Part shown: piece by piece, positions 18,538 to 27,445 of the stretch
How the letters are laid out: each line of letters opens with the position of its first letter
Numbering within the stretch: the stretch's first letter is position 1
Assembly: GCF_019263805.1 (NCBI RefSeq)
Contig: NZ_CP079195.1
Coordinates: forward strand, 1,959,501 to 2,023,500
Reading direction: 5' to 3'
Source of the DNA: Polaribacter sp. NJDZ03
Lineage (GTDB): Bacteria > Bacteroidota > Bacteroidia > Flavobacteriales > Flavobacteriaceae
Length of the DNA: 64,000 bases
Notes under the pieces: generated by a model
Seen by the model: the letters and a program-made list of their open reading frames with translations, nothing else
Told to the model about the DNA's origin: nothing
The model's database searches: none
Position numbers and translations under genes: made by a program

Positions 18538-20556
18538 TTAAACAACTCTATTTAGCTTTTCAAAAAGCCTCATTTTTAGACTCGTATAATTTCTAATAAC
18601 CTCTAAATCTATTGGTGCGCCTTGGTTTGATACCGCCTCACTCATCAACTCATCTATCTTCTCTCCTATTAAAACTCGTCTTAAATTATACACCACATCA
18701 TTCACATCTTTGGCTAAAACCTCTAAAGCTGACTTTACCTCTATATTTTGTCCTTCCCAATTACTTAATTGTCTATTAGGATTTTCTTTTTCCATTAAAA
18801 TAGAAGTTACAATGGTAGATATCTCTGTGTTTTTATGATTAATTAAACCATCTATATCTAATTTTTCTAACTGATTTAATTGATGAATAATTTCTGTATA
18901 AATCTCCTGAAAAAGTACGTTAGAAAACTCAATTTCATCTTCATGCAAATGCACATAAATTTCTGCAGAAACTGTATTTTCATATTTTCTTGTACCTATT
19001 TTTTCTCTTCCTGCATCATCTACATTTACAACCTCTTCCGTAAATTCTACTTCTTCATTTCCATAAAGAAGTAAAATTTTAATAATTTCATTTTCTAAAA
19101 TAGAAAGTTGATCTATTTTCTGATTAGTTACAGCACCTCCCTTAACCAAGCCCATTTTAGTTTGCTCTTTACCACTAGCAAACTCTGGCGGAGTCTCATT
19201 TGGGTTTTGCGGTGCATTGTTTTGTTGTCTGGTAAATTTACTCTTTTCTTGTGCCCCTTTTTTTAACAACTGGGCTAACTCACTAAACAATACACGTTCT
19301 GAAATGTCCATAATTCTAGAACATTCTTGTACGTAAACTTCTCTCTGAATACCGTCTGGAATTTTAGCGATACTTGTTACAATATCTCTAATTACACCGG
19401 CCTTTTTTATAGGATCGTTATTAGAATCTTTTAATAAAAGGGATACTTTAAAGTTGATAAAATCTTGTGCAGAATTTTCTAAATAAGCAGCTAACTCTGC
19501 GTTGGAGTTTGCTTTTGCAAAACTATCTGGATCTTCTCCGTCTGGAAACTGAACTACTTTTACGTTCATTCCTTGCTCTAGAATTAAATCGATACCACGA
19601 ATGGAAGCTCTAATTCCGGCTGCATCACCGTCAAAAAGTACAGTAATATTTTTTGTTAATCTGTTTACTAACCTAATTTGGTCTGGTGTTAAAGCTGTAC
19701 CAGAAGACGCTACAACATTTTCTACCCCAGATTGATTAAAAGAAATTACATCTGTATAGCCTTCTACCAAAAAACAATTGTCTTGTTTGGCTATTTCTTT
19801 TTTAGCTTGGTATAATCCGTATAGAATTTTACTTTTATGATAAATTTCACTTTCAGGAGAATTTAAGTATTTAGCAGCTTTTTTATCGGCCGTTAAAATA
19901 CGTCCTCCAAAACCTAAAATACGTCCAGACATAGAATGTATCGGAAACATTACACGTCCTTTAAAACGGTCGAATTGCTTGTTTTCTTTAACAATTGTGA
20001 GTCCTGTGGATGCTAAGAATTTTAAGTCATACCCTTTTTTTAAAGCGGCATTTGTAAAATTATCCCACTCATCCATACAATATCCTAACTCGAACTTTTT
20101 AATGGTTTCATCTGTAAAACCACGTTCTTTAAAATAAGATAATCCTATTGCTTTTCCTTTGTTTGAAGTAAGCATTAGATCATGAAAATAGTCTTTGGCA
20201 AAGGTTGAAACCAAATACATACTTTCACGCTCATTCATCTGTGCTTTTTCTTCAGATGATTGCTCTGCTTCTTCTATTTCTATATTGTACTTTTTGGCTA
20301 GCCACCTTAATGCTTCTGGATAGGTATAATGTTCATGCTCCATTAAAAAAGAAACTGAGTTCCCTCCTTTTCCTGTAGAAAAATCTTTCCAGATTTGTTT
20401 TACTGGAGACACCATAAATGATGGTGATTTCTCGTCTGTAAACGGACTTAAACCTTTAAAGTTACTTCCTGCTTTTTTAAGCACAACAAATTCTCCAATA
20501 ACCTCTTCTACTCTAGCTGTTTCGAAAATGCGGTCTATGGTACTTCTTAATATCAT
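18538..20556 (-). CDS. dnaG: DNA primase with a degenerate N-terminal zinc-binding domain
   Basis: Makes RNA primers for replication. The 672-aa protein has the CHC2-like N-terminal fold (about 30-100), the catalytic core including the toprim segment (LVEGYTDVISFNQ, VLFDGDAAGIRAS at about 260-330), and a C-terminal DnaB-binding region. In most DnaG proteins the zinc motif reads CPFH...HCFGC; here the aligned segment is GLSPFTDEKSPSFMVSP followed by KDFSTGKGGN, so the zinc ligands (three Cys and one His) are missing. The fold's other conserved residues remain, suggesting a structural rather than lost domain, as I recall from other flavobacteria. Confidence 0.95.
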   Translation of the reverse strand: MILRSTIDRIFETARVEEVIGEFVVLKKAGSNFKGLSPFTDEKSPSFMVSPVKQIWKDFSTGKGGNSVSFLMEHEHYTYPEALRWLAKKYNIEIEEAEQSSEEKAQMNERESMYLVSTFAKDYFHDLMLTSNKGKAIGLSYFKERGFTDETIKKFELGYCMDEWDNFTNAALKKGYDLKFLASTGLTIVKENKQFDRFKGRVMFPIHSMSGRILGFGGRILTADKKAAKYLNSPESEIYHKSKILYGLYQAKKEIAKQDNCFLVEGYTDVISFNQSGVENVVASSGTALTPDQIRLVNRLTKNITVLFDGDAAGIRASIRGIDLILEQGMNVKVVQFPDGEDPDSFAKANSNAELAAYLENSAQDFINFKVSLLLKDSNNDPIKKAGVIRDIVTSIAKIPDGIQREVYVQECSRIMDISERVLFSELAQLLKKGAQEKSKFTRQQNNAPQNPNETPPEFASGKEQTKMGLVKGGAVTNQKIDQLSILENEIIKILLLYGNEEVEFTEEVVNVDDAGREKIGTRKYENTVSAEIYVHLHEDEIEFSNVLFQEIYTEIIHQLNQLEKLDIDGLINHKNTEISTIVTSILMEKENPNRQLSNWEGQNIEVKSALEVLAKDVNDVVYNLRRVLIGEKIDELMSEAVSNQGAPIDLEVIRNYTSLKMRLFEKLNRVV

Positions 20557-20611
20557 TGAGTTTTAATTAAAAGGTATACAAATATAATAAGAAGTTTTTT
20601 TATAAATATAA

Positions 20612-20644
20612 AGACCTCACAGGTTTTAAAAACCTGTGAGGTCT
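20612..20644. repeat. Perfect 33-bp palindrome, dispersed repeat family A
   Basis: AGACCTCACAGGTTTT pairs with AAAACCTGTGAGGTCT around one A. An identical 33-bp copy lies at 48828-48860. Here it sits between clpX (3' end) and dnaG (5' end), where it could act as a terminator. Confidence 0.85.
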
Positions 20645-20694
20645 GAAATTATATTTTACAAACTTCCTTTTTTAGTTTGCGCTACGCGTTAAGG

Positions 20695-20773
20695 ATTGCG
20701 CAATTGTTTGAGCTCTTTTTTGTTTTTCTACAAAAAAAGCGAGTGCAAAAGCCTGACCCTTGTGGTAACGCCC
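20695..20773. repeat. Dispersed intergenic repeat family C (GCGTTA ... TAACGCC)
   Basis: Begins GCGTTAAGGATTG and ends AAAGCCTGACCCTTGTGGTAACGCCC. A related element with the same ends lies at 28924-29008. The ends are inverted repeats; the middle differs. Confidence 0.6.
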
Positions 20774-20781
20774 AAAAAAAA

Positions 20782-22020
20782 TTAAGAAGCTGCCTTTAAT
20801 TTCTTTAAGGTTGAATTTGATAATTTTGCTTCTGCATACGCTTTCGTTACTTTAAGTTCTTTTTCATTAGAACTTGGTAAATCGAACATTGCATCTGTAA
20901 AAATCGCCTCACATAAAGAACGCAAACCTCTTGCTCCTAATTTATATTCTACCGCTTTTTCTACAATGTAATTTAATGCTTCTTCGTCTATAGAAAAAGC
21001 CACATCATCCATTGTAAATAACTTGGTATACTGTTTTATAATAGCATTTTTTGGCTCTGTTAAAATAGACCTTAATGTTTTAGCATCTAAAGGATTCATG
21101 TAGCTTAAAACAGGTAAACGTCCAATAATTTCTGGAATTAAACCAAAAGCTTTTAAATCTGAAGGAATAATGTATTGCAACAAGTTTTCTTCATCTACTT
21201 TGTCATCATCTAAAGAAGCTCCAAAACCTACAGCTTGCATATTTAAACGCTTGCTTATATATCTTTCGATTCCTGAAAAAGCACCACCTGCAATAAATAA
21301 AATTTCTTTAGTGTCTACTTCTATAAATTTTTGCTCAGGATGTTTTCTTCCTCCTTTTGGCGCAACATTTACAACCGTACCCTCTAATAATTTTAATAGC
21401 GCTTGCTGTACTCCTTCTCCAGAAACATCTCTGGTAATAGAAGGATTGTCTCCTTTTCTTGCAATTTTATCGATTTCATCTATAAAAATAATACCTCTTT
21501 GCGCTTTTTCTACGTCGTAATCTGCAGCTTGTAATAATTTACTTAAAATACTTTCTACATCTTCACCAACATACCCAGCTTGTGTTAAAACAGTGGCATC
21601 TACAATAGCAAAAGGTACGTTTAACATTCTTGCAATTGTTTTTGCTACTAAGGTTTTTCCGGTACCTGTTTCACCTACTAAAACAATGTTAGATTTCTCT
21701 ATTTCTACATCGTCTTTATCGTCTTTGGTTTGTAATAATCTTTTGTAATGATTATATACAGCCACCGCCATTGCTCTTTTAGTTTCTAATTGACCAATAA
21801 TATATTGATCTAAGAATTCTTTAATTTCTAAAGGTTTTTTTAGCATTAAATCTTTAGACAAGTCGCCAGATTTTGCTTCAGAAATTTCTTCTTCTACAAT
21901 TCCGTGCGCTTGTTCTATACATTTATCGCAAATATGAGCATCTATACCTGCTATTAACAAGTCTGTTTCTGCTTTTTTTCGTCCGCAAAACGAACATTCT
22001 AAATTTTCTTCTTTCGACAT
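20782..22020 (-). CDS. clpX: ATP-dependent Clp protease ATP-binding subunit ClpX
   Basis: AAA+ unfoldase that feeds proteins to ClpP. The 412-aa chain keeps the N-terminal four-cysteine zinc-binding domain (CSFCGRKK ... ICDKC, about 10-36), Walker A GETGTGKT, Walker [12 protein letters not shown], the pore-loop region GYVGEDVES, and the sensor 2 motif GARGLRS. It is downstream of clpP and tig on the same strand, with a 109-nt spacer containing degenerate repeated words (CTTTGGGCATTTAGC). Confidence 0.97.
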   Translation of the reverse strand: MSKEENLECSFCGRKKAETDLLIAGIDAHICDKCIEQAHGIVEEEISEAKSGDLSKDLMLKKPLEIKEFLDQYIIGQLETKRAMAVAVYNHYKRLLQTKDDKDDVEIEKSNIVLVGETGTGKTLVAKTIARMLNVPFAIVDATVLTQAGYVGEDVESILSKLLQAADYDVEKAQRGIIFIDEIDKIARKGDNPSITRDVSGEGVQQALLKLLEGTVVNVAPKGGRKHPEQKFIEVDTKEILFIAGGAFSGIERYISKRLNMQAVGFGASLDDDKVDEENLLQYIIPSDLKAFGLIPEIIGRLPVLSYMNPLDAKTLRSILTEPKNAIIKQYTKLFTMDDVAFSIDEEALNYIVEKAVEYKLGARGLRSLCEAIFTDAMFDLPSSNEKELKVTKAYAEAKLSNSTLKKLKAAS

Positions 22021-22129
22021 TATATTTCGCTTTTCGCTTTTGGCTATTTGCTTTGGGCATTTAGCTGCATGCTTTAAAAATCTATCTTTTGCAAATGGGT
22101 AATTGCAAAAGGCTAATAGCTTAAAAAAA

Positions 22130-22792
22130 TTACTTTTTTCTTGCTAAAACTTCGTCAATCATTCCGTACGCTTTTGCTTCATCTGCCTTCATCCAATAAT
22201 CTCTATCAGAATCATTATGTACTTTTTCTACTGTTTGACCAGAGTGGTTTGCAATAATATCATACAACTCTCCTTTTAACTTTATAATTTCTCTTGCAGT
22301 AATTTCTATATCTGAAGCCTGACCTTGTGCACCACCTAAAGGTTGGTGAATCATTACTCTAGAGTGTGGTAATGCAGAACGTTTACCCGCTGCTCCTGCA
22401 CACATTAAAACGGCACCCATAGAAGCTGCCATACCAGTACAAATTGTTGCTACATCTGGTTTTATAAACTGCATAGTGTCATAAATACCTAAACCTGCAT
22501 ACACTCCTCCACCAGGAGAATTGATATAAATTGAAATATCTTTATTAGCATCTACACTTTCTAAAAATAACAACTGAGCTTGAATAATATTTGCTACTTG
22601 GTCATTAATTCCTGTTCCTAAAAAGATAATTCTATCCATCATTAAACGAGAAAAAACATCCATTTGCGTAATATTCATTTGGCGCTCTTCCATAATATAT
22701 GGCGTTACACTACTTGTAATTTTACCATAATAGTTGCTGTTAATTCCGTGATGTTTTGTTGCGTATTTTTCGAACTCTTTTCCGTAATCCAT
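22130..22792 (-). CDS. clpP: ATP-dependent Clp protease proteolytic subunit ClpP
   Basis: Serine peptidase of the ClpXP machine. The 220-aa protein has the family's active-site segments: [11 protein letters not shown] with the catalytic Ser, [17 protein letters not shown] with the catalytic His, and a downstream Asp in the DRDYWM region. An N-terminal extension of about 25 residues ([20 protein letters not shown]) is probably processed. It sits between tig and clpX, the standard order. Confidence 0.97.
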   Translation of the reverse strand: MDYGKEFEKYATKHHGINSNYYGKITSSVTPYIMEERQMNITQMDVFSRLMMDRIIFLGTGINDQVANIIQAQLLFLESVDANKDISIYINSPGGGVYAGLGIYDTMQFIKPDVATICTGMAASMGAVLMCAGAAGKRSALPHSRVMIHQPLGGAQGQASDIEITAREIIKLKGELYDIIANHSGQTVEKVHNDSDRDYWMKADEAKAYGMIDEVLARKK

Positions 22793-22867
22793 TATTCTGA
22801 TGCTTTTTTAAGTTTAATATTGTAAATATAAGAACTATTTCTTACTATTTTGCTTCGGTTTGCCGCT

Positions 22868-22898
22868 AAAAAAACCTGAATATAACAATTCAGGTTTT
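22868..22898 (-). terminator. Hairpin between tig and clpP
   Basis: AAAACCTGAA pairs with TTCAGGTTTT, and on the minus strand is followed by a T run, so it would end or attenuate the tig transcript before clpP. At about 22943-22975 a fragment of the dispersed GATTGCTTCGTTCCTCGCAATGAC repeat also lies in this spacer. Confidence 0.65.
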
Positions 22899-22985
22899 CT
22901 ATTTTTTTATTGCCAATTAAAGGGGAAAGATATTCTATTTTAAAAAAAACAGATTGCTTCGTTCCTCGCAATGACAAATGAGCTG

Positions 22986-24308
22986 TTATTTATATACTTC
23001 TTTAATAAAGTCTTCGTAAGAAAGCTCTTTAGATTTAAAACTCATGTTCTCTTTGTAAAAAGTTAATAACTTGTTACTAATTAACTGAGATTGTAATTTC
23101 TGAGCTTCCTCTTGGTTTTGTAAGATTCTACCAGCAATATCATCCAATTCTTTTTCTTCTGGATTTGTATTACCAAATTGAGCCATTTGCGTACGGATAA
23201 ATCCTTTTGCATAGTCTACCAATTCTGTATAATCTATTTTAATATCATTATCTTTCATCACTTTTCCTTCGATTAATTGATAACGTAAACCTTTTTCTGA
23301 TTTTTCAAATTCTGCAGTAGCTTCTTCATCTGTTAAAGGCTTTTCTCCTGCTGTTCTTAACCATTTTTTTAAGAACTCTGCTGGTAAATCAAACTTTGTA
23401 CTTTCTACTAAATACTCTGTAATAGCATTTAATAATTGTTGATCTCCTTGTTGTTGAAATTGCTTTTCTGCGTCTTCTTTAATTTTTCCTCTTAAATCAG
23501 ATACAGTAATTACACTTCCATCTGCAAATAATTTCTCAAACAATTCTTTGTCTAAATCTGCTGGGGTTGTTTTTGTAATTTCCTCTACAGTAAAGGTAAC
23601 TGTTATATCTAAATCGTGAATTACATCATGCTCAACATCTAAAAGGTGTTGTAATCTATGAGCGTCTTCAAACAAGTCTTTAGTTGCTAATTCTATTACA
23701 TCACCAACTTTAGCTCCCACTAATTTAGCAATATTTGCTTCTCCATTTACATCTTTTACAATGAAAGTAGATTTTTTGTTTATTTCTTTTTCTTCATTTA
23801 CAAAAGTACCTGTAATATTAGATTCTTCAGTAGCTTCATCTATTGCACTTACGTTTCCGTAACGAGTTTGTATGTTCTTAACTTCTTCGTCAAGTAATTC
23901 TTCTGTTGCAACAATATTGTATTGCGTAACTTTATCTTTAGCTTTTAAATCTACCTCAAAAACAGGTGCTAAACCTAGTTCAAATTCAAAAGAAAAAACC
24001 TCAGCATCCCAGTTAAAATCTTCTTTCATTCTAGGTAAAGGATTACCTAACATTTCTAATTTCTCTTCTGCTATAAATTTATTTAAAGACTCTTGTAAAA
24101 GCTTGTTCACCTCATCCATCATAATAGATTTACCGTACTGCTTTTTAATCATCCCCATTGGTACATGTCCTTTTCTAAAACCAGGAACATCTGCCTTTTT
24201 ACGGTAATCTGCTAATAAATTTGATACTTTTGCTTGATAATCTTCTGCTACGATATCTACTTTTACAACTGCGTTTAACGCATCAATGTTTTCTTTTGTA
24301 ATATTCAT
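22986..24308 (-). CDS. tig: Trigger factor (ribosome-associated chaperone)
   Basis: The 440-aa chaperone binds the ribosome exit tunnel through the N-terminal signature GFRKGHVPMGMIKKQYG (about 41-57). The middle region, which holds the peptidyl-prolyl isomerase domain in other bacteria, is divergent here, and the C-terminal arm (about 270-440) is helical and charged. It is the first gene of the tig-clpP-clpX group. Confidence 0.93.
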   Translation of the reverse strand: MNITKENIDALNAVVKVDIVAEDYQAKVSNLLADYRKKADVPGFRKGHVPMGMIKKQYGKSIMMDEVNKLLQESLNKFIAEEKLEMLGNPLPRMKEDFNWDAEVFSFEFELGLAPVFEVDLKAKDKVTQYNIVATEELLDEEVKNIQTRYGNVSAIDEATEESNITGTFVNEEKEINKKSTFIVKDVNGEANIAKLVGAKVGDVIELATKDLFEDAHRLQHLLDVEHDVIHDLDITVTFTVEEITKTTPADLDKELFEKLFADGSVITVSDLRGKIKEDAEKQFQQQGDQQLLNAITEYLVESTKFDLPAEFLKKWLRTAGEKPLTDEEATAEFEKSEKGLRYQLIEGKVMKDNDIKIDYTELVDYAKGFIRTQMAQFGNTNPEEKELDDIAGRILQNQEEAQKLQSQLISNKLLTFYKENMSFKSKELSYEDFIKEVYK

Positions 24309-24400
24309 TTCTTGTTCTTTTATCTTGAAAAATCGAGTGCAAAATTAATAATTTTAATTGATTGCACAAATGTTAAATACTTCTAATTCAGTAATGTTAT

Positions 24401-24760
24401 TTAGTTTTGAATTGTTTTGGTATCCTCTTTTAATAATGAAAATAATGCCGATCTAAAAACAGATAGTAAAACACTGAATAATAGCGCTGCAAAAAATCCG
24501 GAAACAGCAAAACCATCTACTAACTTATCTGCCAATAATATAATGCAAGCATTAATTACAAAAATAAATAAGCCAAAAGTGACAATAGTTGCTGGCAATG
24601 TAAAGAAGATTAAAAGTGGTCTTACAAACATGTTTAGTAACGATATAACCACTGCAACAATAATAGCCGCAACATACCCTGCTACCGAAATACCTGGTAA
24701 AATATTAGCTAAAACAATTACTGCTAAAGCCGTTAATAAAATTTTTAAAAAGGTTTTCAT
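24401..24760 (-). CDS. Phage holin family 4-like small membrane protein (DUF/PF04020 type)
   Basis: A 119-aa integral membrane protein with four predicted helices (about 3-20, 27-52, 55-78, 88-112) and the typical LNMFVRPLLIFFTLPATIVTFGLFIFVINA core of the YvlD-like/holin-4-2 family. Despite the family name, these are chromosomal proteins of unknown role, and no phage genes are nearby. It ends 92 nt upstream of tig on the same strand. Confidence 0.8.
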   Translation of the reverse strand: MKTFLKILLTALAVIVLANILPGISVAGYVAAIIVAVVISLLNMFVRPLLIFFTLPATIVTFGLFIFVINACIILLADKLVDGFAVSGFFAALLFSVLLSVFRSALFSLLKEDTKTIQN

Positions 24761-25144
24761 ACTGTATATTTTTAAAGATAATTGCTAAAACTGTACCAAA
24801 TGAAAAAGTCTGCATTTTTGTCATGTTTTGGTTTTGAGTTCGTTTGTTTTGAATCTTAAATACGAATAACTTTTGCAAAATAAGTACGTTAAAACAAGAT
24901 ACAAGTCTATCACTATATCTATTAATACATAAAAACTAGAAAAACTAAAAGAATCACAAGTATTTGTCTGTATCAGTAATATGTTGCTCTACTCTTTCTT
25001 CGGATGAATGCATTGCATAAAAACAGTATATATACGACCTACAATAGAGCCTCTACCATTAAGGTTTCTACAACTCTTTTGTGAACATTTTTAATACCTA
25101 TAAAAATACTAAAACAAGATATTCCCTTATTAAATCTATATAAT
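24761..25144. other. Long AT-rich intergenic region upstream of the proline leader
   Basis: About 385 nt between the divergent holin-like gene and the proline operon promoter. No coding frame, RNA gene or strong hairpin can be supported. It must hold the minus-strand promoter of the holin-like gene, for which I see no perfect TAnnTTTG. Confidence 0.4.
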
Positions 25145-25175
25145 TTGATAGTGGCATTTGCTTTTTGTACCTTTG
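25145..25175 (+). promoter_or_regulatory. Promoter of the proline leader and operon (TTG, 20 nt, TACCTTTG)
   Basis: TTG at 25145 and TACCTTTG at 25168 are 20 nt apart, a full match to the Bacteroidota promoter consensus. The box ends 4 nt before the leader ATG, so the leader ORF may be translated from an almost leaderless transcript. Confidence 0.65.
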
Positions 25176-25179
25176 CATT

Positions 25180-25287
25180 ATGAAAATAAGGATACACAAA
25201 CAGCGTAACTTTAGAATATTCAACTTTAATTTTTTAGTGTTTAAAAACCAACCTAAAAAATTCATACCTCCTCACTCTTTTTTTTAA
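25180..25287 (+). CDS. Putative 35-aa leader peptide of the proline biosynthesis operon
   Basis: A 35-codon frame (MKIRIHKQRNFRIF ... FIPPHSFF) starts right after a consensus promoter and stops 2 nt before a hairpin with a T-rich tail. It is rich in Phe (8 of 35) and includes a Pro-Pro pair (CCT CCT) six codons before its stop. Position and layout are those of an attenuation leader for the proC-proB-proA genes that follow; the Pro pair next to the hairpin would suit proline sensing. The high Phe content is unexplained and it could instead be an untranslated leader. Confidence 0.45.
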   Translation: MKIRIHKQRNFRIFNFNFLVFKNQPKKFIPPHSFF

Positions 25288-25289
25288 AT

Positions 25290-25318
25290 AAACGCTCCTA
25301 GCGTTTCACTTCTTTTTT
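25290..25318 (+). terminator. Terminator-like hairpin behind the leader peptide (candidate attenuator)
   Basis: AAACGCT pairs perfectly with AGCGTTT around CCT, followed by CACTTCTTTTTTAG. It stands between the leader stop codon and the first operon gene, about 48 nt before the GNAT start. Confidence 0.5.
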
Positions 25319-25365
25319 AGCTTTTCATTTTTTATCGTTTTAGATAAATCAAATCAATAGAAATA

Positions 25366-25809
25366 ATGATGATGATTAAAACTTTTGACGCCTTTACAAG
25401 GATGTCCTACATTAATATTAATAAAATTTCAAAATTTTTACACAAGCACTTAGAAGACGACTGTAAAGAGGACAAAAGTGCCATTCGTAAATCACTTTTA
25501 TATGCCGCCAAAGAAACATCTAACTTAGGTGGCTATGCATTTGTTATAGAAGAAAAAGACAAAATAATTGGCGCAATTGTAGTTAATAAAACAGGCATGA
25601 GTGAATATCAATCTGAAAACCTTATTACCTACTTGGCAGTTCATAAAGAATATAGAGAACAAAAAATTGCTACAAAACTAATAAAAGAGGCTACCAACTA
25701 CTGTAACGGAAATCTTTCTTTAAACATCAATAGAAATAATAATGCCATTGAATTATTTAAGAAAAACGGATTTGAATCAGAGAAAATTCAAATGACATTG
25801 TACAAATAA
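25366..25809 (+). CDS. GNAT-family N-acetyltransferase at the head of the proline operon
   Basis: A 147-aa acetyltransferase with the GNAT core: an acceptor region followed by LITYLAVHKEYREQKIATKLIKEAT (acetyl-CoA-binding motif A, with Q/R-x-x-I-A in place of the usual R/Q-x-x-G-x-G/A) and the C-terminal NAIELFKKNGFE motif. Substrate unknown. It shares strand with proC (47 nt downstream) and the upstream promoter/attenuator, so a link to proline or glutamate metabolism is possible but inferred. Three consecutive ATG codons start the frame; an internal start (MSYININ) is an alternative. Confidence 0.8.
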   Translation: MMMIKTFDAFTRMSYININKISKFLHKHLEDDCKEDKSAIRKSLLYAAKETSNLGGYAFVIEEKDKIIGAIVVNKTGMSEYQSENLITYLAVHKEYREQKIATKLIKEATNYCNGNLSLNINRNNNAIELFKKNGFESEKIQMTLYK

Positions 25810-25856
25810 TACACAAAATAAAAATCAAAAATAATAGTAACACTTAACACAAAAAA

Positions 25857-26663
25857 ATGAAAATATTAGTAATTGGAGCAGGAAACATGGGGCTAACGTA
25901 TGCTCAAGGAATGTCTAAATCTAGATTGTTAAAGAAAAAAAACATCATGGTTTTAGATAAATCTGCAGAAAAGCTAGAAGAGCTAAACGGAATATCTCAC
26001 TTCGATGCATTTGAAGAACTAGGAGACTGTGTGCCAAAAGCAGACATTATCTTTATTGCCGTAAAACCATACCACGCAGAAAACTTATTCAAAGCGTTAA
26101 AACCATTTACAAAACCAGGTCAGGTTATTGTATCTATTATGGCCGGTGTTAATATAGAAAACATTAAAAAATATTCTGGATTAAACAAAATAGTAAGAGC
26201 AATGCCAAACCTACCCGCGCAAATTGGTAAAGGTTTAACGTCTTACGTAACATCTGAAGAAGTATCTAGGTTAGAAAAATTAACCGTAGAAAGTTTATTA
26301 GACACCACTGGTAAATCTATGGAAGTTACCAGCGAAAAATTGATTGATGCTTCTACAGGAATTTCTGGTAGTGGACCTGCGTATGTATTTTACTTTATGC
26401 AAAGTATGATGGAGGCTGCCTTAAAAATGGGCTTTTCTAAAAATGATTCTTCTGTTTTGGTTAGTCAGACTTTTACTGGTGCTATCGAGTTGTTTAATCA
26501 ATCTAACTTATCGCCAAATTCTTGGATGGAAAAAGTAGCTTCTAAAGGTGGTACTACACGTGCTGCGTTAGATTCTATGGAAGATAATAATGTAAATGAA
26601 TTAATTAAAGACGCCGCTTTTGCTGCTTTTAACAGAGCTGTAGAAATGGGTAAAGAAAATTAA
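25857..26663 (+). CDS. proC: Pyrroline-5-carboxylate reductase
   Basis: Last enzyme of proline synthesis, reducing pyrroline-5-carboxylate with NAD(P)H. The 268-aa chain has the N-terminal Rossmann motif VIGAGNMGLTYAQGM, IIFIAVKPYHAENL, VRAMPNLPAQIGKG, and the P5CR signature ISGSGPAYVFYFMQSMMEAALKMG with the C-terminal KGGTTRAALDSM. It is followed after 1 nt by proB. Confidence 0.96.
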   Translation: MKILVIGAGNMGLTYAQGMSKSRLLKKKNIMVLDKSAEKLEELNGISHFDAFEELGDCVPKADIIFIAVKPYHAENLFKALKPFTKPGQVIVSIMAGVNIENIKKYSGLNKIVRAMPNLPAQIGKGLTSYVTSEEVSRLEKLTVESLLDTTGKSMEVTSEKLIDASTGISGSGPAYVFYFMQSMMEAALKMGFSKNDSSVLVSQTFTGAIELFNQSNLSPNSWMEKVASKGGTTRAALDSMEDNNVNELIKDAAFAAFNRAVEMGKEN

Positions 26664-26664
26664 A

Positions 26665-27435
26665 ATGTACAAAGAAAGAATAGTAATTAAAGTAGGTACC
26701 AACGTAATGACAAACAGAGATAACAGAATTGTTAGACCTGTTTTAAGACGTTTGGTAAAACAAGTTGCAGAATTATACGAACGTGGTATTATTTGTATTT
26801 TAGTTTCTTCTGGATCTGTAATTGCAGGTAAAGAAATTCTAGGAGAATCTAGTATTGAAAATGAAACTCAAAGAAGACAAGTCTATTCTGCTATTGGACA
26901 ACCAAGAATGATGCGCCATTATTACAATATTTTTAATGATTACGGAATGAAATGTGCTCAGGTTTTACCAACAAAGAGAGATTTTACTCCTGGTGTTCAC
27001 AGACAGAATATGATAAATTGTTGCGAAGGTTTATTATCTGAAGGTGTAATTCCTATTGCTAATGAAGACGATGCTGTTTCTGTTACCATGTCTATGTTTT
27101 CTGACAATGATGAGCTAGCTAGTTTAATTGCACAGTTAATAAATGCGGATAAATTAATTATTCTAACAGATATAGACGGATTGTACACAGGACACCCAGA
27201 GGCTGAAAGTAGTAATTTAATTACCAATGTAAACCCTACTGAAGATTTAGACAAATACATAAAAGACAGCAACAAGAAACCTGGTGAAGGTAGAGGCGGA
27301 ATGGGTTCTAAATTAGATTATGCACAAGAAGCGGCATCAAACAACATACCTACCTATATAGCAAACGGAAAAAGAGATAACACCATTATTGATATTATTG
27401 ACGGAAAATCTGTTGGTACAAAAGTGGCACTTTAA
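26665..27435 (+). CDS. proB: Glutamate 5-kinase (catalytic domain only, no PUA domain)
   Basis: First enzyme of proline synthesis, phosphorylating glutamate. The 256-aa product has the amino acid kinase core: VIKVGTNVMT, ILVSSGSVIAGKE, ANEDDAVSV, LTDIDGLYTG, and RGGMGSKLDYAQEA. The C-terminal PUA domain of the longer enzymes (about 367 aa in E. coli) is absent. Feedback by proline is therefore not predictable from E. coli. It is separated from proC by one base and from the proA start by 10 nt. Confidence 0.95.
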   Translation: MYKERIVIKVGTNVMTNRDNRIVRPVLRRLVKQVAELYERGIICILVSSGSVIAGKEILGESSIENETQRRQVYSAIGQPRMMRHYYNIFNDYGMKCAQVLPTKRDFTPGVHRQNMINCCEGLLSEGVIPIANEDDAVSVTMSMFSDNDELASLIAQLINADKLIILTDIDGLYTGHPEAESSNLITNVNPTEDLDKYIKDSNKKPGEGRGGMGSKLDYAQEAASNNIPTYIANGKRDNTIIDIIDGKSVGTKVAL

Positions 27436-27445
27436 AATCTACCAA

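Noticed and set aside
18880..19074. 64-codon plus-strand frame inside dnaG
   Set aside because: Antisense shadow of a well-supported gene, with low-complexity content and no promoter.
22792..22977. 61-codon minus-strand frame between clpP and tig
   Set aside because: It covers a terminator hairpin and repeat fragment; composition and position indicate spacer.
24401..24760. Prophage indicated by a holin-family protein
   Set aside because: The family is mostly chromosomal; no phage structural, lysis or integrase genes are in the window.
24417..24788. 123-codon plus-strand frame opposite the holin-like gene
   Set aside because: Antisense to a clear four-helix membrane protein; the N/K/T-rich translation is what the reverse of such a gene gives.
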